A stretch of DNA of 55,996 nt from contig DRGC01000063.1 in assembly GCA_011050235.1 (NCBI GenBank), positions 1 to 55,996 of the forward strand, written 5' to 3'. Position 1 is the stretch's first letter; each line of letters begins with the position of its first letter. The translations under genes and the position numbers were made by a program. The notes beneath the pieces were generated by a model. That model saw only the letters and a program-made list of their open reading frames with translations. It was not told the origin of the DNA and searched no databases. This stretch comes from Phycisphaerae bacterium (GTDB lineage Bacteria > Planctomycetota > Phycisphaerae > SM23-33). This document shows positions 45,059-52,453 of the stretch, one piece after another.

Positions 45059-46495
45059 GCGGAGGCGGGCCTGCGGATAGCGGGCTACGGATACGACGTG
45101 CGTTTCTGGGTGAAGGACGAAGCCGCCGGGCGGCATGTGGTCAACGAGGACTTCGGTCTGCGGTTCTTCCCGCCATCGCTAGTGCGGGTGCCCTTCCCAG
45201 TATCTGTGGCCAGCGAGAAGCCCGACGGCGCCTACCGCATCTTCGTCATGGGCGGCTCGGCGGCCCAGGGCATACCGGACCCGAGCTTCAGTGTCGGGAG
45301 CATCCTGGAGACCATGCTCGCCGAGACGTATCCCGACGCGAGTTTCGAGGTTGTCACCGCCGCGATGACGGGCATTAACTCTCACGTTGTGCTTCCCATC
45401 GCGCGTGATTGTGCTCGGCGCGAGCCAGACCTGTTCATCATCTACTTGGGCAACAATGAAGTCGTCGGGCCGTTCGGCGCCGGGACGGTTTTCGCCGGCT
45501 ACTCGCCGAGCTTGTCGATGATCCGCGCCAGCCTTGCAGCCCGGACGATCAAGCTGGGCCAGTTGGTCGAGGACCTCGCCCGCAAGGCGCCCGGCAAGGA
45601 GAGCCCCAAGGAATGGGCCGGCATGGAGATGTTCATGAGCAACGTCGTGTCGGCCGACGACCCAAGGCTCGACGGCGTCTACAGCCATTTCCGGCAGAAC
45701 CTACGGGACATCTGCCGGGCCGGGCGCCAGGCGGGCGCCGACACGATTCTGTGTACGGTGGCGGTCAATCTGCGAGACTGCTCGCCGTTCGCCTCGACCC
45801 ACAAGGCGGGCCTGAGCGAGGCGGAGCTGGCGCAGTGGGAGCAGGGCTTCGAGGCGGGGATCGAACGGGCGGATGCAGGCGACTGCGAACAAGCCATCGG
45901 GCACTTCCTCACAGCGGCCGCCATTGACGACCGGTATGCCGAGCTCCAGTTCCGTTTGGGCCAATGCTACCTTGCCGAGGGGCAAGAGCAGCCGGCCCGC
46001 CACGCCTTCTTCGCTGCTCGTGAACTGGATGCTCTGCGGTTCCGGGCGGATTCCCGGATCAACCGGATCATCCGCGAGGTCGCCGACGAAGAAGGCGCGG
46101 GCGTGCACCTCGTCGACGCTGAGCGGGCGATGAGCAAGTCGGACAAGTCGGTGGCGGGCCTTGCTGGCGAGGAGTTCTTCTTCGAGCATGTTCACATGAC
46201 CTTCGACGGCAACTACGAGGTCGCTCGGGCTATGTTCCCCGTGGTCGTCGGGCTTCTTCCCGATGCGATTCGCGCCAAGGGCCCGGAGTCACCCACCCCG
46301 CCGACGAGGGCCCAAGCCGCCAAGGTGATGGGGCTGACCGCATGGCTGCAGGCGCAGATGTTCTCCTACATGCTCCAGATGACCGAACACCCGCCGTTCA
46401 CGGGGCAGTTCGATCACGCCCAGCGGCGCGGGGCCTTGAAGGAAATGGTTCGCCGATTCGAATCGCAAGACGACGCGCGCGGCGAAGTGAGGTAG
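44909..46495 (+). CDS. membrane-anchored SGNH-hydrolase-like protein, shorter paralogue
   Basis: The 528-residue product repeats the head and membrane helix of the preceding protein almost exactly, then diverges. The SGNH motifs are Ser117 in 'FVMGGSAAQG', 'VVTAAMTGINSHVVLPIARD', 'DLFIIYLGNNEVVGPFGAG' and, in the last block, 'FFFEHVHM', where the usual Asp of DxxH is Glu. A TPR-like pair is again inserted before that block ('GDCEQAIGHFLTAAAIDD'). The long C-terminal TPR region of the first protein is missing: the protein ends about 70 residues after the catalytic domain. It starts 48 bases after the first gene and is probably in the same transcript. Confidence 0.8.
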   Translation: MNSDSDSPNACNPAAGPAHEGTRRPKPRRRRRWRFYLMTVVVVPALLLGLAEAGLRIAGYGYDVRFWVKDEAAGRHVVNEDFGLRFFPPSLVRVPFPVSVASEKPDGAYRIFVMGGSAAQGIPDPSFSVGSILETMLAETYPDASFEVVTAAMTGINSHVVLPIARDCARREPDLFIIYLGNNEVVGPFGAGTVFAGYSPSLSMIRASLAARTIKLGQLVEDLARKAPGKESPKEWAGMEMFMSNVVSADDPRLDGVYSHFRQNLRDICRAGRQAGADTILCTVAVNLRDCSPFASTHKAGLSEAELAQWEQGFEAGIERADAGDCEQAIGHFLTAAAIDDRYAELQFRLGQCYLAEGQEQPARHAFFAARELDALRFRADSRINRIIREVADEEGAGVHLVDAERAMSKSDKSVAGLAGEEFFFEHVHMTFDGNYEVARAMFPVVVGLLPDAIRAKGPESPTPPTRAQAAKVMGLTAWLQAQMFSYMLQMTEHPPFTGQFDHAQRRGALKEMVRRFESQDDARGEVR

Positions 46496-46508
46496 ACGCC
46501 CACGGCGG

Positions 46509-46528
46509 CGTGGGAGGACGTTCCCACG
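46509..46528. other. hairpin after the second SGNH gene
   Basis: CGTGGGA and TCCCACG form a perfect seven-base stem 13 bases past the stop codon. A G-run and then CTCCTTTGG follow rather than a T-run, so termination is uncertain. Confidence 0.35.
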
Positions 46529-46639
46529 GGGGGGCTCCTTTGGCTCAGGGGCGGATGTGCCCCGTGCCGATAAATCGGTTGTCGGACGAACGGAGTTCAC
46601 GTCCACATCGGCTAGCGGACCGCATCTCCGGTCCACAGG

Positions 46640-46668
46640 TGACGGCCCCGCCGCCCAAAGGGCCGTCA
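46640..46668. other. hairpin before the polytopic protein gene
   Basis: TGACGGCCC and GGGCCGTCA form a perfect nine-base stem with an 11-base loop, ending 28 bases before the ATG at 46697. It could affect mRNA processing or translation of that gene. Confidence 0.4.
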
Positions 46669-46696
46669 GACAATGCGATCAGGAGAACACCGACAG

Positions 46697-48604
46697 ATGT
46701 CCCCAGCAAGAGACACCGACCAATCCCCCGACGCCCCTTCACCGCAGACGGATTCTTCAACGGACAAGCAGACCGTTGCGACCGGCCGCCGCCGGAAAGC
46801 GCTGACGGTGCTGTTCTTTGGGCTGCTGGTGGCTCACGTGGCGGGCAACATCGACCCACAAGTGCTCTACCAGGGAGATGAGGTGTTGACCGCTGACAAA
46901 ACGATCCCCGTCTTTCCCGCCTATCTACGGGGCAGGGACTTTCTGGCGCCTTTCCTCGCTGTCTCCGGCGGGCTGACCGACTACGTCGGCGCCAACGTCA
47001 GCCAGTACTTCAGCATCCCGTATGGCGGCGCAGCCGTTCTGGCGGCGGTGGCGCTGGTGGCCTTCCTGGCTACGGGCAGTATCATGTCGCTGGCAGGCGA
47101 CAAGGCCGAGAGCCTGCTGCGGTTTGTCCCGCCGATCCTGCTCGTGATCATCTGGAACCGCTACACATTCGTTCTGGCCGACCAATTGGCGTTGCTGGCG
47201 GCCCTGCTGGTTGTGTGCCTCTACTTCCGCTTGCCGAACAGGGCTCGCCTCAGAGCGGCTGTCGCCCTACCGGCAATCCTGGTCTTCTATTACCTGGCCG
47301 GTGGGCTGTGCATGCTGGCGGCGGCGATGTGCGGGCTATATGAACTGCTCGCCAAGCGGCGGAAGGTCGGATGGGCGTACCTTGTGGTTGGGGCGATAAC
47401 GCCTCTGGTGGTGGGCTCGTTGCTGGGCGACACGTTCGCACAGCCTTACCTGCGGCTGACAGGTCTCTCCGGCGGCCTGGTGGCGACGGCCGCGTGGATG
47501 GGGTTGTACGGGTTCTTCCTCGTCCTGATGGCGGCTCTTGCTATCGGCAGCCGGCTGGGGTCGGCTGAGGAGAAAGCGGGGCAGGCGCGCGCTACGGGCG
47601 GGTTCGTGGCGATGTTGGTGGCGGCGATTGTTCTGTCGCTGGTGACATTGGATCGAGATGTCCGCACGTTCCGAAGACTGTGCTACTTCAACCAGGCGCA
47701 GCGCTGGCGTGAGGTCATCCTGCAGGCTCGCAAGCTTGTCATGGAATCGCCTGGGGAGTTGTACTCCGGCAGCACATGCAGAATGCTCAATCGAGCGTTG
47801 TTCGAGAGGAGACGCCTCGGCGTGAGAATGTTCGCATACCCCCAGGCGCGCTTGGGCGGTTTGTTGCTCGGTCGAGCAATGGACGAGCCGTACAAGTCCG
47901 ATTCACTGCTGCAATTGGGGGCCGTCGATCTTGCCGAAAGCCTGGCGCGGGAATCCCAGGACCGCTGGCCCGACAGGCCGTTCGTGCTGCGGCTGCTGGT
48001 AAAGATTGCCCTCGTCAAAGGGGACATGGCTGCGGCGAGAGGTCACTTGGAAACGCTGAGCAAAGATATCATCCACGGCCAGTTCGCCAAAGAGTTGCTG
48101 GCCAAGATCGACGGCGGCTACGACTTCGCGCGAGATGAGCAGATCGCCCGCATTCGCTCGTTCATGATCACCGCGAGGCCCCCAGGCCCGATGTCGTTAC
48201 GGGGAATGCTGGAGAAACTGGCGGACAAGAACCCGGATAACCGGATGGCGTTGGAGTACCTCCTGGCCTACGACCTGCTCAACCGGCAACTGGAACCGTT
48301 CGTTGCACGAGTCAAACAGATAGGGCGGTTCGATTATAGGTATCTCCCCCCCCATTACGCCGAGGCGATTCTGTTGCGCGCCGCCCGAACCAATCAGCGG
48401 CCCAACTTTGACGGACTGCCCGAGAAGGATCCGAGCATTCTGATCTCCGGGCCGATGTTCGTTCGCCTCTACGAGCAGCACAAGGCCGACCTGCCGGCCC
48501 TGCAGGCGGCGCTGGCCCGCGAGTTGCGGGGCAGCTACTACTGGTACTACTTCACGGCCATGCTGCAAGAGTCCAAACTCGCCGAGCAGTCGTCCGACAG
48601 ATAA
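46697..48604 (+). CDS. polytopic membrane protein with TPR-like C-terminal part
   Basis: The 635-residue protein has a polar N-terminal stretch of about 30 residues, then about nine hydrophobic helices up to residue 335 (for example 'ALTVLFFGLLVAHVAG', 'AAVLAAVALVAFLATGS', 'LLRFVPPILLVIIWN', 'ALPAILVFYYLAGGLCMLAAAM', 'GGFVAMLVAAIVLSLVTL'). The C-terminal 300 residues are helical and TPR-like ('QAQRWREVILQARKLVMESP', 'RGMLEKLADKNPDNRMALEYLLAYDLL', 'YYWYYFTAMLQES'). The layout recalls DUF6057 proteins, which I name with caution. It is the third plus-strand gene of the SGNH module. AGGAG precedes the ATG by 11 bases. Confidence 0.75.
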   Translation: MSPARDTDQSPDAPSPQTDSSTDKQTVATGRRRKALTVLFFGLLVAHVAGNIDPQVLYQGDEVLTADKTIPVFPAYLRGRDFLAPFLAVSGGLTDYVGANVSQYFSIPYGGAAVLAAVALVAFLATGSIMSLAGDKAESLLRFVPPILLVIIWNRYTFVLADQLALLAALLVVCLYFRLPNRARLRAAVALPAILVFYYLAGGLCMLAAAMCGLYELLAKRRKVGWAYLVVGAITPLVVGSLLGDTFAQPYLRLTGLSGGLVATAAWMGLYGFFLVLMAALAIGSRLGSAEEKAGQARATGGFVAMLVAAIVLSLVTLDRDVRTFRRLCYFNQAQRWREVILQARKLVMESPGELYSGSTCRMLNRALFERRRLGVRMFAYPQARLGGLLLGRAMDEPYKSDSLLQLGAVDLAESLARESQDRWPDRPFVLRLLVKIALVKGDMAAARGHLETLSKDIIHGQFAKELLAKIDGGYDFARDEQIARIRSFMITARPPGPMSLRGMLEKLADKNPDNRMALEYLLAYDLLNRQLEPFVARVKQIGRFDYRYLPPHYAEAILLRAARTNQRPNFDGLPEKDPSILISGPMFVRLYEQHKADLPALQAALARELRGSYYWYYFTAMLQESKLAEQSSDR

Positions 48605-48675
48605 CACCCATCACACCCCATGGGCATGGAGCAAGGTCGATCCCCCCCCGCGGCCGCGATCAGACAGCCCTTTCG

Positions 48676-50121
48676 TCACGGCTTGCCCGGCTTGCAGAAC
48701 AGGGCCTCTGGCGGGATGGCGCGTTTGGCGATCTCGGGCCCCTCGTAGAACACCTCGAGCGATTGCCCGCCGGCATCCTCGAAGAACGTCACCGTGATCG
48801 GATGGAGGCCCTTGGCCAGGCGGATCAGCCCCTTGGTTTCGACGGCTCCGTGCAGGCCGTCGTTGTCAACCACCAGATCGTCGCCGATGTAGAGCTTCGT
48901 CCCGTCGTCGCTGCGGGTCGAGAAGGTGTACAACCCGTCGGCGGGGACCTCGACGAAGCCCGTGAACTTGAGCCCGAAGTAGTCGCTCACCTTGCCCTGT
49001 ACGAATAGACCGAAGCTCGGCACAACCCCCGAGGAGATCGGCTCAAGCTGATCGAAGTCCGGCAGCAGTCGCCACTGGCCCACATACGCCTGCAACATGA
49101 CGCCCTGGGTCAGGCCCTTCGCCTTTACCGCCGGTCGCGGCGGGACGGCCTGCAGGGCTGGGGCGACTGTGACCGTCTCCGATCCCCGCTGCAGGACCAT
49201 CGGCAGGGGCTGGCCCCCCTGGCGATCCACCAGGGCCAGGTAGAAGTGCACGCCGTCGGTAATCGCCATATCGGCGACCTTGGTCACCACGTCGCCGACC
49301 TGCACGCCGGCGGCCTCGGCCGGCAAGTCGGGCTCGACGGCCGTCACCTTCGCCTCGCCCAACGTGTCCACCGTCATCCCAAGCCGAAATCCATATCGCC
49401 GCTCGGCGGACAGCATCGCCGGCAGGACCTTGCGGAAACGGTCGATCTGAATGGCAAAGCCCAACCCCTCGACGCCCGTTTTCTTGGACTCGACCACGCC
49501 GATCTGCTGGCCCAGGGCGTTGATCAGCGGCCCGCCGGAATTGCCGCCATTGATGTTCGCATCGGTCTGGATCATTCCCGTCAGCGCCTGCGCGCCGTTG
49601 CCGCCGACGCGGTCCGTGCCCGTGATGATGCCAATCGACACCGTGTGCATCAGCCCACCGGGGTTGCCGATAACAACCACCGGCTCGCCCAGCATCAGAT
49701 CGTGACTACGGCCGAGCGCCATCGCCGTCAGCGGCCGGTCGGGGTGGATGCGAATGACGGCCAGGTCCTCCTGCTCGCTGGCGGCCACGACCGTGTAGGG
49801 GTACTGGCGGCCGTCCTGGAGCACGACGATCTGCTTGCCCTCGGTGTTGGCCACGTGATCGTTGGTCAGGATGAAGCCCGTCTCGTGCAGGACCGACCCG
49901 CTGCCCAACGACCGCGCAAGGCTGCCCGGATGGTCAGGGATCGGCACGTAGCCGATGAGATTGACCGCCGCCGGGGCGCACCTCTCGATGAGCTTCACCA
50001 GTTCGGTTCGGCGCGCCGACGATAATGCGCCGTCGTCGGCCGGCAACTGGATGGTCGCCGACACTGTCACTGCAACCGCACACCACAGGCCCATCAGAGT
50101 TCGACGATTCACGGTGAACAT
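48676..50121 (-). CDS. HtrA-like serine protease with PDZ domain and C-terminal PA14-like domain
   Basis: The 481-residue product has a signal peptide (about 5-28), a trypsin-like domain with the full triad His89 ('LTNDHVAN'), Asp119 ('EQEDLAVIRI') and Ser195 ('NINGGNSGGPL'), and a PDZ domain (about 245-320, 'VEPDLPAEAAGVQVGDVVTKVADM'). The last 125 residues ('FTGFVEVPADGLYTFSTRSDDGTKLYIGDDLVVDND') look like a PA14 beta domain, which often binds carbohydrate. HtrA proteins act on misfolded or surface proteins; the PA14 part may tie this one to cell-surface glycans. The ATG at 50121 has a perfect AAGGAGG seven bases upstream; the GTG at 50127 is an in-frame alternative. Confidence 0.9.
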   Translation of the reverse strand: MFTVNRRTLMGLWCAVAVTVSATIQLPADDGALSSARRTELVKLIERCAPAAVNLIGYVPIPDHPGSLARSLGSGSVLHETGFILTNDHVANTEGKQIVVLQDGRQYPYTVVAASEQEDLAVIRIHPDRPLTAMALGRSHDLMLGEPVVVIGNPGGLMHTVSIGIITGTDRVGGNGAQALTGMIQTDANINGGNSGGPLINALGQQIGVVESKKTGVEGLGFAIQIDRFRKVLPAMLSAERRYGFRLGMTVDTLGEAKVTAVEPDLPAEAAGVQVGDVVTKVADMAITDGVHFYLALVDRQGGQPLPMVLQRGSETVTVAPALQAVPPRPAVKAKGLTQGVMLQAYVGQWRLLPDFDQLEPISSGVVPSFGLFVQGKVSDYFGLKFTGFVEVPADGLYTFSTRSDDGTKLYIGDDLVVDNDGLHGAVETKGLIRLAKGLHPITVTFFEDAGGQSLEVFYEGPEIAKRAIPPEALFCKPGKP

Positions 50122-50133
50122 AGTCACCTCCTT

Positions 50134-51282
50134 CTACATCGCGTAGAGACCAAACGGCAGGTACACGGGCATCCGCAGCAGCGGCCGAAGCGGCGAGTCG
50201 GCCGCCAGACCCGGCAAGGCCACATCCAGCGACAGCGGGCTGAAGACCACCTCGGACAGTTGGATGGTCGTCAGGTCGCGCACGTCTCGGCCGGGCTGAT
50301 TATCGACCGACAGCTTGCCGTCGCTGCACACAATGCGGACGGCCTGGCCGGTGTCGGTATTTCGCAGCGACAATTCATCGCTGCCGCCAGCCAGCGTCGG
50401 CTCGACGATGCGGCAGGCCCGCTGGAAGTAGCCGGCCATGTCACACAGCCGAAAACCGCCCACCTGCTGCATCTCCATCGTCGAATAGTAGGTCATCGCC
50501 ACCCGCGATAGCGAACTCTCGTGCGGCCCTGCCTCGAAGCCGACGGTCCCTTCGGGGTCCTGCTCGTCGGTCCCCTGCCGCCCCAGGTGCGCCAGCAGCA
50601 GCGCGATGCTCTCGGTCGGCCCGTCGGCCAGCAGGACCCACGCCCGCTCCGGCGAGCCGCGAAAGACCACCCATGCGTCGTCGCCGACCACGCCGCCGAC
50701 GTCGCCGATGGACAGCAACTGATCGAACTGGCGACGATCGAAGCCGATCCCATAGGGCATCGCCTGCGCATATCGCCAGATCATCTCGCCGTCGCGATCG
50801 GGCGCCATCGGCCGGACCGTCGATGGATCGGGCGGGTCGGGCAGGTAGGCGACATTGGTCTTGAAGCAATGCTTCACCCCACCAAACGCCCAGCCGTAGC
50901 GGCCATACCGCCTTCGGGCCCCGCCCAGCCAGGTGAAGTCGTAGGCCGTGTCCATCACCGCCGTGACACGCCTCAGGATCGCCGACATCACGCCTCGCCC
51001 GCGATCGTCCGGCAGCGTCGCAACCTGCCCCACGCAGCACGAGCGGAAACTCACGCCCCCCAGTTTCACCTCCAGCGGGTACGCCCCCACCACGCCCACC
51101 ATCCTGCCGTCATCGAAGCACGCCCAGGTGTCGCCAATGCGGTCGTCGTTCCATACGTAGGGCAAATTGCGCCCGAAATTCAGCTTGGCCTCCATGCCGA
51201 AACCAAAGGCCTCGTTGCACACATCGATCGCTCGCTCCCGCTCGTCGACCGTAATCGGACGAACTTCGAATGCATCCGTCAT
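50134..51282 (-). CDS. GNAT acetyltransferase with C-terminal SCP2-like domain (Eis-like)
   Basis: The 382-residue protein has an N-terminal GNAT domain with 'VGVVGAYPLEVKLGGVSFRS', 'CVGQVATLPDDRGRGVMSAIL' (acetyl-CoA loop) and 'YDFTWLGGARRRYGRYGWAFGG', then a second GNAT-like part and a C-terminal sterol-carrier-like domain of about 110 residues ('AVRIVCSDGKLSVDNQPGRD'). This order is that of the Eis family of amine acetyltransferases. It ends in 'MPVYLPFGLYAM', and a free C-terminal carboxylate at this position has a catalytic part in Eis. AGGAAA precedes the ATG. It is 12 bases upstream of the HtrA gene and may be cotranscribed with it. Confidence 0.82.
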   Translation of the reverse strand: MTDAFEVRPITVDERERAIDVCNEAFGFGMEAKLNFGRNLPYVWNDDRIGDTWACFDDGRMVGVVGAYPLEVKLGGVSFRSCCVGQVATLPDDRGRGVMSAILRRVTAVMDTAYDFTWLGGARRRYGRYGWAFGGVKHCFKTNVAYLPDPPDPSTVRPMAPDRDGEMIWRYAQAMPYGIGFDRRQFDQLLSIGDVGGVVGDDAWVVFRGSPERAWVLLADGPTESIALLLAHLGRQGTDEQDPEGTVGFEAGPHESSLSRVAMTYYSTMEMQQVGGFRLCDMAGYFQRACRIVEPTLAGGSDELSLRNTDTGQAVRIVCSDGKLSVDNQPGRDVRDLTTIQLSEVVFSPLSLDVALPGLAADSPLRPLLRMPVYLPFGLYAM

Positions 51283-51298
51283 TGCTGGTTTCCTGTGC

Positions 51299-51327
51299 TT
51301 GATCCGCGTCGCCGTCGCGTCTACTCT
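51299..51327 (+). promoter_or_regulatory. possible promoter of the second UroD-like gene (TTGATC-N17-TACTCT)
   Basis: TTGATC (51299-51304) and TACTCT (51322-51327) are 17 bases apart in the gap between divergent genes. The -10 matches consensus only in part. Confidence 0.3.
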
Positions 51328-51374
51328 ACGCCATTCGCAGCATCCTATCGTCTGCGGAGGTGGAGGCAAAGAGC

Positions 51375-52343
51375 GTGACGCCAAAAGAAAACTTCCTGCG
51401 AGCGATCCGGCACGACAACCCCCAGTGGGTGCCCGTCCACGCGGGCGTGATCGTCTGGATCGGCCCGCCAATTACCGAACGCCCGGGCGAACCGATCAGA
51501 GACGACTTCGGCGTCCTGTGGGATCTCCAAGAGGGCGCCCAGGGCGGCACCTACCCCGCCCACGGCGGCCATACGATCACCGATCTGGCCAAGTGGCGCG
51601 AGCAGATCACCTGGCCCGATGTCGACGGCGCCGACTGGCCCGGCGTCGCCGAACGCGTCGCCGAGGTCGATCGCGAGACGACCTTGATCCAGGGCTCGGT
51701 GGAGTTCGGCCTGTTCGAGCGGTCCTGGCTGCTGCTGGGCATGGACGAGGCCTTCATCAGCTATTTGACCCAGCCCGAACTCATGGAGGAGATGATCTCG
51801 GCGCTGGCCGATTACAAGATCGAGGTCATCCGCCGATTCCATGAAGCCGCCGGCGGGGCGCTGGACATTCTCTGGTACGGCGACGATTGGGGCACCCAGA
51901 GCCAGCTCTTCCTCCCGCCGGAGGTCTGGCGGCGGATTATCAAGCCCCACACCGGGCGGATCTACGACTGCATCCACGAGCTGGGTATGATCATCGACCA
52001 GCACACCTGCGGCAAGATTGACGAGATCTTCGACGACATGGTCAAGATGGGCTGTGACATGTGGAATCCCTGTCAGCCGTGCAACGATCTGGCCGGCATG
52101 AAGAGACGCCACGCCGGCAAGATCGCGTTTTCCGGCGGGATCGACAGCCAGTTCGTCCTGGACCGACCGGGCGTGACCACCGACGACGTCCGCGCCGAGG
52201 TCCGCCGCCGCATCGACGAACTGGCCTACGGCGGCGGCTACATCGCCGGGCCCAGCCACGGTGTGCCCTACGACGAAGATCTCATCAACGCCATGGACGA
52301 CGAGATCGCCACCTACGGACGGGCATGCTACGCGAAAGAATGA
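51375..52343 (+). CDS. UroD/MtaA-family protein, second copy
   Basis: The 322-residue protein starts 'VTPKENFLRAIRHDNPQWVPVH' (GTG start) and has the UroD fold: 'DILWYGDDWGTQSQLFLPPEVWR', 'IDQHTCGKIDEIFDDMVKMGCDMWNP' and 'GGGYIAGPSHGVPYDEDLINAM'. 'HTCG' matches the zinc-binding His-x-Cys of MtaA-type methyltransferases. The later zinc Cys is replaced by Ser in 'GPSHGV', the opposite pattern to the copy at 33672. GGAGG lies eight bases before the GTG at 51375; the GTG at 51360 is an in-frame alternative. The GH127 gene follows after 110 bases, which suggests a link to sugar breakdown. Confidence 0.83.
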   Translation: MTPKENFLRAIRHDNPQWVPVHAGVIVWIGPPITERPGEPIRDDFGVLWDLQEGAQGGTYPAHGGHTITDLAKWREQITWPDVDGADWPGVAERVAEVDRETTLIQGSVEFGLFERSWLLLGMDEAFISYLTQPELMEEMISALADYKIEVIRRFHEAAGGALDILWYGDDWGTQSQLFLPPEVWRRIIKPHTGRIYDCIHELGMIIDQHTCGKIDEIFDDMVKMGCDMWNPCQPCNDLAGMKRRHAGKIAFSGGIDSQFVLDRPGVTTDDVRAEVRRRIDELAYGGGYIAGPSHGVPYDEDLINAMDDEIATYGRACYAKE

Positions 52344-52349
52344 TAGCGC

Positions 52350-52373
52350 CACAGAGACACAGAGGCGCAGAGA
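52350..52373. repeat. three degenerate 8 bp tandem units, dispersed-repeat-like
   Basis: CACAGAGA, CACAGAGG and CGCAGAGA follow one another. To my knowledge similar 'cacagagacacagagg' stretches are scattered between genes in many environmental bacteria. It starts seven bases past the UroD-like stop codon. Confidence 0.55.
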
Positions 52374-52392
52374 AAGAAGAGAGGTATCAAAG

Positions 52393-52413
52393 CCCAGGCA
52401 CTGCGTGCCTGGG
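52393..52413. repeat. REP-like palindrome before the GH127 gene
   Basis: CCCAGGCAC and GTGCCTGGG form a perfect nine-base stem with a TGC loop. It begins AAGCCC and ends GGGACAA, like the palindrome at 54470 on the other side of the GH127 gene. Confidence 0.6.
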
Positions 52414-52453
52414 ACAACATACGTAAGAATTGACAACAAGAGGAATCTCTCTG

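Noticed and set aside
48641-48650. Runs of C (also near 54457) as phase-variable tracts
   Set aside because: They lie between genes, far from promoters and start codons, so no switching effect is evident.
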